Source: Pirellulaceae bacterium (GTDB lineage: Bacteria > Planctomycetota > Planctomycetia > Pirellulales > Pirellulaceae). From it: a stretch of 64,000 bases of DNA. The DNA is taken from positions 102,001 to 166,000 of the forward strand of contig JAGYIQ010000008.1 in NCBI GenBank assembly GCA_018402565.1, written 5' to 3'. The notes beneath the pieces were generated by a model. The model made no database searches. It was not told where the DNA came from and saw only the letters and a program-made list of their open reading frames with translations. Below, piece by piece: positions 16,070 to 24,351 of this stretch. Each line of letters begins with the position of its first letter. Positions within the stretch are counted from its first letter, which is position 1. The position numbers and the translations under genes are program-made.

Positions 16070-18526
16070 ATGCTGAAGAAAACTGGCAATTTTAGGACCG
16101 CCTGTTCTGTGGGCCTCATGGTCGCTACGACCCTGTGGATCGGCAGTGCATTGGGTTGGTTCCCAGACGCTCAGCGTGATGAACTCAAACGTCGCTTGAC
16201 GGTGGCCAATTCTTTGGCGTTGCCGGTCAGTCAGCACGTTCAGCGGCAGCGTTTTCCCGAATTGGAGGCGTTGCTGAAAGCCTTCTTGTCCGCGCATCCG
16301 GAATTTGAATCGGCTGGATGGCGGACGCCGACGGGGCGGTTGCTGGTGGACACGGGGCAGCATGCCCAGCGTTGGTCGCCGGGTTCGACGGCAGCGCCCG
16401 ACTGGGAAAACGTGAACATCGACGTCCACTTGGGTAGTCAGCGGTTGGGCGGTTTGGAGTTGCATTTAACGCCGCTGCCGCAGGTATCGACCTGGCACGC
16501 CTACACGGTATTCCCGGGTCCAATGATATACATGGCCGCCGTCTGCAGTGGTTTGGTCTGTTGGTTCATTTTGGGGAGTGCGACGCGTCGCAGTCGCCGG
16601 GCTGGCAATTTGACGTGTGTTAGTTCGGCCTTTGATGCCTTGACGGAGGCGGTGTTCTTGGTCGATCGGCGTGGTTTGATCGCGCTCCACAACCGTGCTT
16701 TTGCCGCCTTAACGGGACAAGAAGACTGGCTGCTGCGAGATCCGAGTCAGTTGAAATGGATTGATGATGCCGGTCGGTTGAAGTCGGATGTGTTACCTTG
16801 GCAGGCCTCGATTGTCGACGGACAATCGCGCCGCGGGGTCGTGATCGGATTTGAAACGGCGGAGGGAAGCACAAAACTGTTGCGAGTGAACGCCGTACCG
16901 GTTCAAGTGGTGCGCAACCAAGCGCAAGGCGTAATGGTCTCGCTGGAGGATATCACCGTTGCGGAGTTGCAACGAGCGGAGATGGTCCGCGTGTTGGCGG
17001 AATTGCGAGAGACCGAGGCTGAGATCAAAGTCAAGAATCGGGAGTTGGAGTTTCTGGCCACGAACGATCCGTTGACCCAATGTGGGAATCGCCGCAGTTT
17101 TTACCAGGTCTACCACCGTGGGGTCACCGCGGACGATTTCTCGCCCTGTTCGCTGATACTTTGTGATATTGATCATTTTAAACGAGTGAACGATCAGCAC
17201 GGTCATGCTTGCGGGGATTCGGTCTTGCAGCATGTGGGTTCGATCTTGCGGGATCTGGCTCCCGCTACTGACAGTGTCTTTCGCATGGGCGGCGAAGAGT
17301 TCTGCGTTCTGTTGCCTCGCTGCGATGCGAGGACAGCCAAAGCGATCGCCGAATCCATGCGTTTGGGCATCGCGGCGAATCGATGTGAGGAGCTCACAAT
17401 TACGGCCAGTTTTGGTGTCATGACATTGCATTGCTCCGACACGAGTCCCGATTCGCTGTTGGAGAATGCCGATCGCGCCCTGTATGCATCCAAGAACCAC
17501 GGACGCAACCGAGTCACGCATTATGATGAAATTCACGATGTGCAGCACAAGTCGCAAAGTTGTCCATTGGTGAATGGGACCAACGCAGCGAATGAGATCA
17601 TGCCGCTGGGGGCCTTGTCGGCTTTGATGAAAACGCTGGCGTATCGTGAGCCGAGTACGGCTAGCCACAGTGTTCGTGTGGCCAACCTGTGCGTCCAAGT
17701 GGCTCAGCGACTGATGCCAATTTCAGAAGTGCATGTGCTGGAGGCCGCGGCACTGCTGCATGATATTGGCAAGATTGGCATCCCCGACGCGATCCTGCTC
17801 AAGCCCGATAAGTTGACGCCGCAAGAATGGGCGATCATGGATGAGCACGATGTTTACAGTCGGGAGATTATCAAGGCGGCTCTCGGTTCGGCCGATGTGA
17901 TTCGCATCGTGGAGAATCACCATGCGTATTTCGGCGAGTCGCGGAAGGGTTTGCCCGTGGGGCAAGCCATTCCGCTGGGCGCGCGTATTCTCTCGATTTG
18001 TGACGCCTATGATTCGATGGTCAGCGATCGGGTCTACCGCCAAGGCTGTACGAGCGCCGATGCCCTGGCGGAACTCCGCCGCTGCGCTCCTGATCAGTTT
18101 GATCCGGACATTGTCGAGGTCTTTGCGGCAGCTATCGAGTCCGTGAGCCACGCCGGCGTGTGTCTGGCCAATGAGTCGGTCGCGGGCATCTCGACCGCCG
18201 ACGAATGGTTGGAGTCACTCAACGGTCAAATGCAGGCCTTGGACTCGGCCTTGGCGGATAACGACTATGCCACCATTCGCCGGCTGTCCACCGATCTGGC
18301 GCAACAATGGAAAGCCCAGCCGGCCTTTGCCGAACTCCCACAGGATTTTGATCGCATGCAGCACGGACTGCCCGACGAGCAGGCCGATTGGTCGGACATT
18401 CACGAGCAGGCGGTGGAAATCGTCGAGCAATGTCGTGCGGCGCAAGATACACTGTTGACGAACGACTTTTGCAATCGAGTCGAACGGAGCCTGTATCGAT
18501 TGATGCGGCCGCAAGGTACTTACTAG
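16070..18526 (+). CDS. GGDEF diguanylate cyclase fused to HD-GYP-like phosphodiesterase domain
   Basis: An 818-residue protein from ATG 16070 (GTG 16061 is possible; neither has a clear ribosome site). Two membrane segments (about 8-27 and 147-170) flank a periplasmic sensor region. A PAS-like domain follows (ALTEAVFLVDRRGLIALHNRAFAALTG), a short coiled coil, then GGDEF with active-site GGEEF (407-411) and DIDHFKRVNDQHGH. The C-terminal HD domain has HD (564-565) in LLHDIGKIGIPDAILLKPDKLT and HH (617-618), but the GYP motif reads GLP (627-629). It may both make and degrade c-di-GMP. The TAG stop lies in the terminal repeat of element C1. Confidence 0.9.
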   Translation: MLKKTGNFRTACSVGLMVATTLWIGSALGWFPDAQRDELKRRLTVANSLALPVSQHVQRQRFPELEALLKAFLSAHPEFESAGWRTPTGRLLVDTGQHAQRWSPGSTAAPDWENVNIDVHLGSQRLGGLELHLTPLPQVSTWHAYTVFPGPMIYMAAVCSGLVCWFILGSATRRSRRAGNLTCVSSAFDALTEAVFLVDRRGLIALHNRAFAALTGQEDWLLRDPSQLKWIDDAGRLKSDVLPWQASIVDGQSRRGVVIGFETAEGSTKLLRVNAVPVQVVRNQAQGVMVSLEDITVAELQRAEMVRVLAELRETEAEIKVKNRELEFLATNDPLTQCGNRRSFYQVYHRGVTADDFSPCSLILCDIDHFKRVNDQHGHACGDSVLQHVGSILRDLAPATDSVFRMGGEEFCVLLPRCDARTAKAIAESMRLGIAANRCEELTITASFGVMTLHCSDTSPDSLLENADRALYASKNHGRNRVTHYDEIHDVQHKSQSCPLVNGTNAANEIMPLGALSALMKTLAYREPSTASHSVRVANLCVQVAQRLMPISEVHVLEAAALLHDIGKIGIPDAILLKPDKLTPQEWAIMDEHDVYSREIIKAALGSADVIRIVENHHAYFGESRKGLPVGQAIPLGARILSICDAYDSMVSDRVYRQGCTSADALAELRRCAPDQFDPDIVEVFAAAIESVSHAGVCLANESVAGISTADEWLESLNGQMQALDSALADNDYATIRRLSTDLAQQWKAQPAFAELPQDFDRMQHGLPDEQADWSDIHEQAVEIVEQCRAAQDTLLTNDFCNRVERSLYRLMRPQGTY

Positions 18527-18803
18527 TGCTTTGTCAGCGTTTGAGTTTGGGATCGGTGTAGTAAAGGGGGCAGGCGTCAATTGCCGGAACGGCCCTGCGG
18601 GTGCTTCGCACAATTGACGCCTGGGTGTGGTAAAGGGGTCAGGCGTCAATTGCCGGAACGGCCCTGCGGGTGCTGCGCTAATTGACGCCTGGGTGTGGTA
18701 AAGGGGTCAGGCGTCAATTGCCGGAACGGCCCTGCGGGTGCTTCGCACAATTGACTCCTGACCCCTTTACCACACATGACCCCTTTACCACACATAGCAC
18801 TAG
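18523..18803. repeat. Family C element, copy C1 with three tandem palindromic units
   Basis: Bounded by CTAGTGCTTTGTCA on the left and a right end that reads CTAGTGCTATGTG on the opposite strand. Inside are three palindromic units (18571-18623, 18640-18691, 18708-18760), each opening CAGGCGTCAATTGCCGG and closing CAATTGACGCCTG (CTCCTG in the third), separated by GGTGTGGTAAAGGGGT. Every unit can fold into a hairpin, so it may also work as a bidirectional terminator. The TAG stops of both convergent flanking genes lie within the two terminal repeats. Confidence 0.9.
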
Positions 18804-20122
18804 CGGTCTTTGACAGCCTGTTCCAGCTGCTCGTCGATCAGTCCGTAGGCGCCGCGGCCTTCGCGATCCTCGCGACGCTTGGCGATCTCCTCAATTTCCG
18901 GAATGTCGGCTTGCCAGAATTTTTCTTGTAAGTCGCGCTCGGCGGGGCTGTTGAGCGGGATCATGATCCGCATGCCGACACCCGTGGCGGGAAAACTGGT
19001 GTGCCAGTACGGGCTGCGAGGTTGGTTCGGGTCGCTGTCTCGCCACAAATCTTCGCTGATCAAGCGCGAGGCGACGCGGCACTCTTCAGCCGGCAATTCA
19101 AACGAGCCACCCTTGGCCACGCGGCCGAACCATTGATGCGGCCAGCGAAACGCGGTGGCAACCGTCAAGCCTGCTTGGCCGGCCAAATGTTCGTAGCCAT
19201 CTTCGTAGGCCATGTCCAAAACCCACTCGGCTACGTTGCCATGCATGTCATACAGCCCGAAAGCATTGGGCTGCTTTTGACCCACTTCCTGTCGCGCGAA
19301 GTCCGCGTTGTCCTCGAACCAAGCGTGTTCGCCGAGTTCCGCGGGATCATCGCCAAAACTGTAGGCGGTGGTGCTGCCGGCGCGGCAGGCGTACTCCCAC
19401 TCGGGTTCCGTGGGCAGGCGGATGAACATGCCCGATGTCAGTGACAGCCACTTGGTGTATTGCTTGGCGGAGAATTGGCTCATCGTGGCGGCCGGTTCGT
19501 TGGGCCCATCCCCGGCATCATAGGTGAAGCCCGGGTCGTACAGGTTGCTGGGGGCCGCGATGGCGTTCAAGCGATTCTCATCGGTCAGCGGCCGAATGCC
19601 CTGATCTTTGAACCGTTTGAAGGCGTCGTGGAGCTTCATGAAGTGTTGGTACTGCTGCCAAGTCACCTCGTGTTTGGCCATCCAAAACGGCGAGATTTCG
19701 ATTTCGACCTGCGGCCCTTCGTTCTCCTGTCGACCCTCTTCCTCGGCTGGACTGCCCAACATCACCTTGCCACCCGGGATCGGCAGCATCTCGAATTTGA
19801 GGTCGGTGTTCGGCAATTGGAGGGTGAACGGAACCATAAAACCAGCTGCCGTCGGCACAAAGGGGCCGCTCTCCGGTTGCTCCTTGACCAAGCCGGGGAA
19901 GTCGGCCGAGAAATGGGGCGCACCGCTGAGTTCTTCCACAGCGGTTCGTCGTTCTTCGGCCACAACTTGGGCGTTAGCAACGCTCTCAGGATCAAACCCG
20001 GGAGCGATGGCCGTCAAACAAAGTCCGGCGACGCAGCCCGCGACAAGACCGCTCGGGAACACGCCACTCAATCCAAAGCGAGGCCGCTCGCGGCGGTCGC
20101 AGAACTTCCCAAATCCACTCAC
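18800..20122 (-). CDS. SUMF1/EgtB/PvdO-type formylglycine-generating-enzyme-like protein
   Basis: A 440-residue exported or membrane-anchored protein (hydrophobic stretch at about 22-42). The SUMF1 domain is clear: FEMLPIPGGKVMLGSPAEEEGRQENEGPQVEIEISPFWMAKHEVTWQQYQHF, then FIRLPTEPEWEYACRAGSTTAYSFGDD, GLYDMHGNVAEWVLDMAY and AKGGSFELPAEECRVASR. True formylglycine generators use two active-site cysteines near the C-terminus; here only the one in EECRVASR is seen, so activity on sulfatases is uncertain. The start is GTG. The stop TAG overlaps the right end of repeat C1. It lies 112 bases downstream of the DUF3500 gene, on the same strand. Confidence 0.85.
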   Translation of the reverse strand: MSGFGKFCDRRERPRFGLSGVFPSGLVAGCVAGLCLTAIAPGFDPESVANAQVVAEERRTAVEELSGAPHFSADFPGLVKEQPESGPFVPTAAGFMVPFTLQLPNTDLKFEMLPIPGGKVMLGSPAEEEGRQENEGPQVEIEISPFWMAKHEVTWQQYQHFMKLHDAFKRFKDQGIRPLTDENRLNAIAAPSNLYDPGFTYDAGDGPNEPAATMSQFSAKQYTKWLSLTSGMFIRLPTEPEWEYACRAGSTTAYSFGDDPAELGEHAWFEDNADFARQEVGQKQPNAFGLYDMHGNVAEWVLDMAYEDGYEHLAGQAGLTVATAFRWPHQWFGRVAKGGSFELPAEECRVASRLISEDLWRDSDPNQPRSPYWHTSFPATGVGMRIMIPLNSPAERDLQEKFWQADIPEIEEIAKRREDREGRGAYGLIDEQLEQAVKDR

Positions 20123-20234
20123 TGCAGTTGCTTTCTAGGTTGTTTTTGGCGGGCCGACGGTTCCTGCCATCGCTCGGAGCCAATTGCCGACGTCCGCTTC
20201 CGATGATGCTTCCCTACTTATTGTAGTTGCCGTG

Positions 20235-21344
20235 TCACGGTTGTCGAACCGGTGCGTGCTGTTGCTGGTAATGCGATCGAAGCAGGTCGCGGCCAAAGTC
20301 GCCGGCAAAATCTCGCCATACCGCGTGGATATGATTGGCGTCGTTCTGCGTGTTGTCGTATTCGAAGGCGTAGGCAGGACTGATGATGCGGTAGTAGTGG
20401 GCGGCGCCGACTTCGGTGGAGCCGATCCAGACGAACCGCAGCCCTGCCCCGTCGGTCAGCGGCTTTCGCTCGGAGACCTGCTCGATCAGCGGCGTCTGGA
20501 AGCTGGAGGCGTACTGTTGGATGATGCCCAGCAGTCGGCGCTGTTGTTCTGGCAATAATTCTTCGTAAGCGATGCCGGCCTCGGCGGCAAATAGGCTGGC
20601 GGCGACTTCGGTTTGATTGGTGGTCAAGATGTCCGCAGGCACCTCGGCTGCCACGATGGCTTTTGCTTGCTGGGCAGCGGACAACGAGGTGACGAATTCG
20701 CGGGCCAGGTCCTCTTCTTGGCTCAGGACGCGCAGGCCCGTCAGTGGTCCTTGGCGGACTTGGGCGGGGTTTGTCCCGAAGAAGGCCGGCGTCAAGGCAA
20801 CGCGCTTGCCATCGTGAATGGAGAAATTGAGCGACAGGTGGTGGCCTTCAAATCGCCAACCCCAGGTCCCGCCCGGCTCGGGCTGCCCATAGATGCTCAG
20901 GTAGTACAGGTCGGGATTGCGAATGGGGTTGCTGTTTTCTAATTCGTGTAGCACTTGCTCCAAAGCCATGATCGAGACGGCTCGGCGGTAACCTTGGTCG
21001 GAAAGGGCCGTGGTCAGCAACGCGTGGGTCAGCAGGCGTTGTTGCGAGGACATGGCAGAAATCGGCAGTCCGTTCCGTTTCTGACCCGGCTCGATGAATC
21101 GATCCGGCACAAAGTTGAACTGCTCGCGGCCCCCGCCTGCCATCGGTTGCACGCAGCGGGCCCGTTGAGCGTCGTCCAGCAACGCCAGAATGCGTTGGGC
21201 GTTTTCGGTCATGTCCACCACGGGGTCATGCGCCCAGATTCGCGGCGCGACAATCAGCACGAAGCCGCAGGCGACCAGGCCGAGCAACATCTGCCGCAGG
21301 TGACTGGCGGACGAACGATCGGTACAGGTGGCGGAAGAAGTCAT
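20235..21344 (-). CDS. DUF3500 family exported protein
   Basis: A 369-residue protein. The first 40 residues hold a signal peptide (QMLLGLVACGFVLIVAPRIWAHD). The body matches the DUF3500 pattern: ILALLDDAQRARCVQP...FNFVPD, RNGLPISAMSSQQRLLTHALL, GTWGWRFEGHHLSLNFSIHDG, LTPAFFGTNPA, LRFVWIGS, HYYRIISPAYAFEYDNTQNDANHIHAVWRDFAGDFG. The family is widespread in planctomycetes and its biochemical function is unknown. ATG at 21344 is preferred to a TTG two codons upstream. Confidence 0.85.
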   Translation of the reverse strand: MTSSATCTDRSSASHLRQMLLGLVACGFVLIVAPRIWAHDPVVDMTENAQRILALLDDAQRARCVQPMAGGGREQFNFVPDRFIEPGQKRNGLPISAMSSQQRLLTHALLTTALSDQGYRRAVSIMALEQVLHELENSNPIRNPDLYYLSIYGQPEPGGTWGWRFEGHHLSLNFSIHDGKRVALTPAFFGTNPAQVRQGPLTGLRVLSQEEDLAREFVTSLSAAQQAKAIVAAEVPADILTTNQTEVAASLFAAEAGIAYEELLPEQQRRLLGIIQQYASSFQTPLIEQVSERKPLTDGAGLRFVWIGSTEVGAAHYYRIISPAYAFEYDNTQNDANHIHAVWRDFAGDFGRDLLRSHYQQQHAPVRQP

Positions 21345-21787
21345 GAGCAATCCTTGGTTGACGCGGGGTTAGTACGGGATAGGTCGATCGGTAGGGGGGC
21401 GAGGGTCGATGCCAGGGCGAGGGTCGATGCCAGGGCGAGCGAGCACGGCCGGTTCGGGGCGGGTGCCCCTTTCTAGGGCATTCTGCTTGTGGGGCGTTCT
21501 GCTTGTGGGGCATTCTGCTTGCGGGGCATTCTGCCCTGCTGTCCCGCTTTGCCGCCCCAGTATAGTGTGTGCCGCGGCGATTGTCGAATTGCTGGGCATG
21601 ACCCGATGTGACGGCACAAACGCGACGGGGGGCGTGAGTCTCGGGACGCTTTCGAGTTGCGGGGCGGTCCGTTTGGCCAATGTGGCAGGAGCAAAGCCTA
21701 GGCGATCGGGCTCGGACCTACTAAGATGACGGGCCTCAGCCGGGCAGTCAGGATCCGTATTGGTCTCAAAAAACGAAAGCGAAACTC
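21345..21787. other. Intergenic region between divergent genes, with short tandem repeats
   Basis: 443 bases without a gene. Near 21406-21442 the 18-bp unit GCGAGGGTCGATGCCAGG is repeated twice, with a third partial copy. Near 21477-21538 a roughly 17-bp unit of the form GGGCATTCTGCTTGTG is repeated four times with single-base changes. Promoters for both flanking genes must lie here, but none is obvious. Confidence 0.6.
21477..21538. repeat. Four imperfect tandem copies of a 17-bp unit
   Basis: GGGCATTCTGCTTGTG, GGGCGTTCTGCTTGTG, GGGCATTCTGCTTGCG and GGGCATTCTGCCCTG follow each other directly. It is non-coding and upstream of both divergent genes. Confidence 0.7.
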
Positions 21788-22255
21788 ATGAGTGCTGAAC
21801 AACGCGTCAAGGAATTGGGTTTGGTCCTGCCTCCCCTGCCGAAGCCGGGCGGTGTTTACAAGCCGACGGTGCAGCATGGCGATTTGTTGTACGTATCGGG
21901 GCATGTGCCAGTATTGCCCGACGGCTCGTTGGTCAAAGGCCGCGTCAATTCGGATGCCGACTTGGAGGCCGGCTATCAGGCCGCGCGGCAGGTCGGTTTG
22001 ACGATGCTGACCACCTTGCGGCACGATTTGGGCTCGTTGGATCGGATCGTTCGGGTCATCAAGTTGTTGGGGTTGGTCAATTCGGGCCCGGAGTTCTACG
22101 GGCACCCGAAGGTCATCAACGGCTGCAGCGAGTTGTTTGCCCAGGTCTTCGGTGAGGACGCAGGCGTGGGGACGCGGAGCGCTTTCGGCGTGGCTGCCCT
22201 GCCCGTGGGAGTGATGGTGGAAATCGAGGCCGTGTTCGAGATTCACCCGTCATGA
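21788..22255 (+). CDS. RidA family protein (YjgF/chorismate mutase-like)
   Basis: A 155-residue protein. RidA members deaminate reactive enamine/imine intermediates from PLP enzymes. The pattern PKPGGVYKPTVQHGDLLYVSGHVPVLPDG, LTTLRHDLGSLDRIVRVIKLLGLVNS and the C-terminal FGVAALPVGVMVEIEAVFEI matches the longer COG0251 subfamily of about 150 residues. The canonical carboxylate-binding Arg of classical RidA (in RxxxxxxLP) is replaced here (GTRSAFGVAALPVG retains an Arg-Ser version). The stop overlaps the start of the next gene in ATGA. Confidence 0.87.
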   Translation: MSAEQRVKELGLVLPPLPKPGGVYKPTVQHGDLLYVSGHVPVLPDGSLVKGRVNSDADLEAGYQAARQVGLTMLTTLRHDLGSLDRIVRVIKLLGLVNSGPEFYGHPKVINGCSELFAQVFGEDAGVGTRSAFGVAALPVGVMVEIEAVFEIHPS

Positions 22256-22623
22256 GCGACTCGGACACCACGCTCGCTGACTTGAAGCAGGTGGTCGGCG
22301 AGTTTGTGGCGGAACGGGACTGGGGGCAGTTCCACTCGCCCAAGAATCTCGCCATGTCGATCGCGATCGAAGCCGCTGAACTGATGGAACATTTTCAGTG
22401 GTTGGACGTGGCCGAGAGCCGTCATTTGGCCGACGATCCCGCCCGGCAGCAAGCGGTGGCCGAGGAAATCGCCGATGTGTTGAGTTACACCTTGGCGTTG
22501 GCGAATGTTTTGAACTTGGACTTGGCCACTGCCTTGCAGCAGAAGATGGCCAAGAATCGCTTGAAGTATCCGGCTGACGAATGCCAGGGTCGCTGGCAAA
22601 GACCGAACTCCGGGGCGGGCTGA
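22252..22623 (+). CDS. MazG-like nucleotide pyrophosphohydrolase
   Basis: A 123-residue all-alpha protein. The sequence LKQVVGEFVAERDWGQFHSPKNLAMSIAIEAAELMEHFQW and EEIADVLSYTLALANVLNLDL contains the EExxE-12-ExxD metal site of the MazG/dCTPase (RS21-C6) family, which hydrolyses non-canonical or excess dNTPs to NMP and PPi. It starts four bases inside ridA, so both house-cleaning proteins are translationally coupled. The TGA stop is the TGA of TGATTTTTCC at the left edge of repeat D1, so the C-terminus (about ten residues beyond KYPADE) may have been altered by insertion. Confidence 0.88.
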   Translation: MSDSDTTLADLKQVVGEFVAERDWGQFHSPKNLAMSIAIEAAELMEHFQWLDVAESRHLADDPARQQAVAEEIADVLSYTLALANVLNLDLATALQQKMAKNRLKYPADECQGRWQRPNSGAG

Positions 22624-22940
22624 TTTTTCCCGGACTTGCTCACGAATTCGTCGCCCGATGCAAGAAGATCGGGCTAAAGTGCGGCGTATCCGAGTCAATC
22701 GAAATGCTTGAGGGCTTGTTGATTTTTCCCGACTTACTCGCGAATGGGCTGCCCGATTCAAGAAAATCGGGCAAAAACAATGCGTTTTCGCCTCAATCGA
22801 AACGCTTGACGCGTTCCGCTACGGAAAAATCAACAAGCCCTCGACGCATTCCGCTACGGAAAAATCAACTCGCCCTTGACGCATTCCGCTACGGAAAAAT
22901 CAACTCGCCCTTGACGCATTCCGCTACGGAAAAATCAACG
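22618..22940 (+). repeat. Family D element, copy D1 (two left units, four tandem right units)
   Basis: Two copies of a left unit of about 95 bases (each opening near TTGATTTTTCCCG and ending near GTCAATCGAAATGCTTG or CTCAATCGAAACGCTTG) are followed by four tandem copies of a 35-bp right unit, TTGACGCRTTCCGCTACGG plus AAAAATCAAC, at 22806, 22841, 22876 and 22911. The element provides the stop codon of the upstream MazG-like gene and fills most of the gap to the next gene. Confidence 0.88.
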
Positions 22941-23032
22941 GACCTCGTGCGGCGGGTTCCGTACCGCTCGGAGCCGACCGTCGTTGTTCCTGCCGAGTCG
23001 TTCAACTTAACCTTCAATGAAGCCCTGTCCTC

Positions 23033-24268
23033 ATGAGCACTGCTGACCTCTCTCAAACCTCGAGTACCGTTGCACCGGAAAAACAGGTGGTTGTGCGTCC
23101 GCCCGGGCGACACGCCGTTCTGGCGGGGCACCCTTGGTTGCGGAAGAATTCATTGGCGGCGGTGGCCCCAGCGACGGAAGCGGGCGATGAAGTGGTGATC
23201 GTCGATCGGGAGGGGAATCGCTGCGGACGCGGCATTTACAACGGCGATAGCCAACTGGCTGTCCGTGTCTATAGCTTGGATGCCGATCGGAGTTTGGACG
23301 CGGAGTTTTGGCAGCAAAGGTTGATCGCGGCGATCGAATTGCGACAACGTTTGGGCTTGCTGACACCTGACGGAGCCTGCCGTCTGGTGTACAGCGAAGC
23401 GGACCGTTTGAGCGGTTTGATCGTCGATCAATATGCCGACACCTTGATGATCTCCTTGACGGCCTTGGCCATGTTTCGTCGCTGGTCGTTGATTGCCGAT
23501 TGGTTTCGCGATCATTTCCGCGAGGTGCCGGTCCGTCGAATTCTGGTGCGAACGGATCCCAATATGCTGCGGCAGGAGAACATGCCGGAGTTCCAGCAGG
23601 TCGTCGTGGGCGATAGCACTGGGGCCGTGGTGGAGGTGCTGGAGAACGGCTTGCGGTTCCAGGTGGATCCGGTTGGTGGACAGAAGACGGGGTTTTACTT
23701 GGATCAGCGGGTCAATCGGGCGACCTTGGGCCAAGTCGCTCGTGGTCGAGTCTTGGACGTTTGCTGTTACACGGGTGGCTTTGCCCTGGCGGCCGCGAGG
23801 AATCCGCAGGTCACGCATGTGACGGCGGTCGACGCCAGTCTGCCGGCTTTGCAGCAAGCGGAGGTCCACGCGGGTCTGAATCAATTGGCTGGCATTGATT
23901 TTGTGAAAGCGGATTGTTTCGACTTCCTGGCCCACCTGAAGCAGGAACGGCAGACGTTCGATACGGTCGTGCTGGATCCACCTAAATTTGCTGGTCGTCA
24001 ACAAGAGGTTGCGCCGGCGCTGCAGGCCTACCAGCGTTTGAATCGGCTGGCCATGGACGTATTGGCGCCGGGCGGGCTATTGATGACTTGCAGCTGCTCC
24101 GGCCGTGTCTTGCCGGATGAATTCCTGCAGGCCGTGATGTTGGCGGCGCGCAAGGCCCAACGCGAGGTGCAGGTATTGGCTCAGAGCGGAGCCAGCCCTG
24201 ACCATCCGATCTTGTTGTCCTGCCCCGAGACGCAGTACCTGAAATGTGTATTGTGCCGCGTGCTGTGA
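23033..24268 (+). CDS. Class I SAM-dependent rRNA methyltransferase (RlmI-like)
   Basis: A 411-residue protein. An N-terminal PUA domain (VVRPPGRHAVLAGHPWLRKNSLA...GDEVVIVDREGNRCGRGIYN) is followed by an RlmI/YccW-type methyltransferase domain: DQRVNRATLGQVARGRVLDVCCYTGGFALAAARN (SAM loop), VDASLPALQQAEVHAGLNQL, FVKADCFDFL and the catalytic FDTVVLDPPKFAGRQQ. The family makes m5C at a 23S rRNA position (C1962 in E. coli); the exact target here is inferred. It begins 93 bases after repeat D1. Confidence 0.9.
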   Translation: MSTADLSQTSSTVAPEKQVVVRPPGRHAVLAGHPWLRKNSLAAVAPATEAGDEVVIVDREGNRCGRGIYNGDSQLAVRVYSLDADRSLDAEFWQQRLIAAIELRQRLGLLTPDGACRLVYSEADRLSGLIVDQYADTLMISLTALAMFRRWSLIADWFRDHFREVPVRRILVRTDPNMLRQENMPEFQQVVVGDSTGAVVEVLENGLRFQVDPVGGQKTGFYLDQRVNRATLGQVARGRVLDVCCYTGGFALAAARNPQVTHVTAVDASLPALQQAEVHAGLNQLAGIDFVKADCFDFLAHLKQERQTFDTVVLDPPKFAGRQQEVAPALQAYQRLNRLAMDVLAPGGLLMTCSCSGRVLPDEFLQAVMLAARKAQREVQVLAQSGASPDHPILLSCPETQYLKCVLCRVL

Positions 24269-24351
24269 CGTCTGCTCCGCCGCCATGGTTCTCCCGCAGT
24301 AACTACCTAAGTGTCTCATAACTCGTCTGTTTTTATGCCCGTTTTCTGTGT

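Noticed and set aside
18571..18760. CRISPR array
   Set aside because: The three units are palindromic repeats with identical 16-bp spacers, so there are no unique spacers and no cas genes nearby.
22806..22940. CRISPR-like 35-bp tandem repeat
   Set aside because: The units adjoin directly without spacers and continue an inverted-repeat element.
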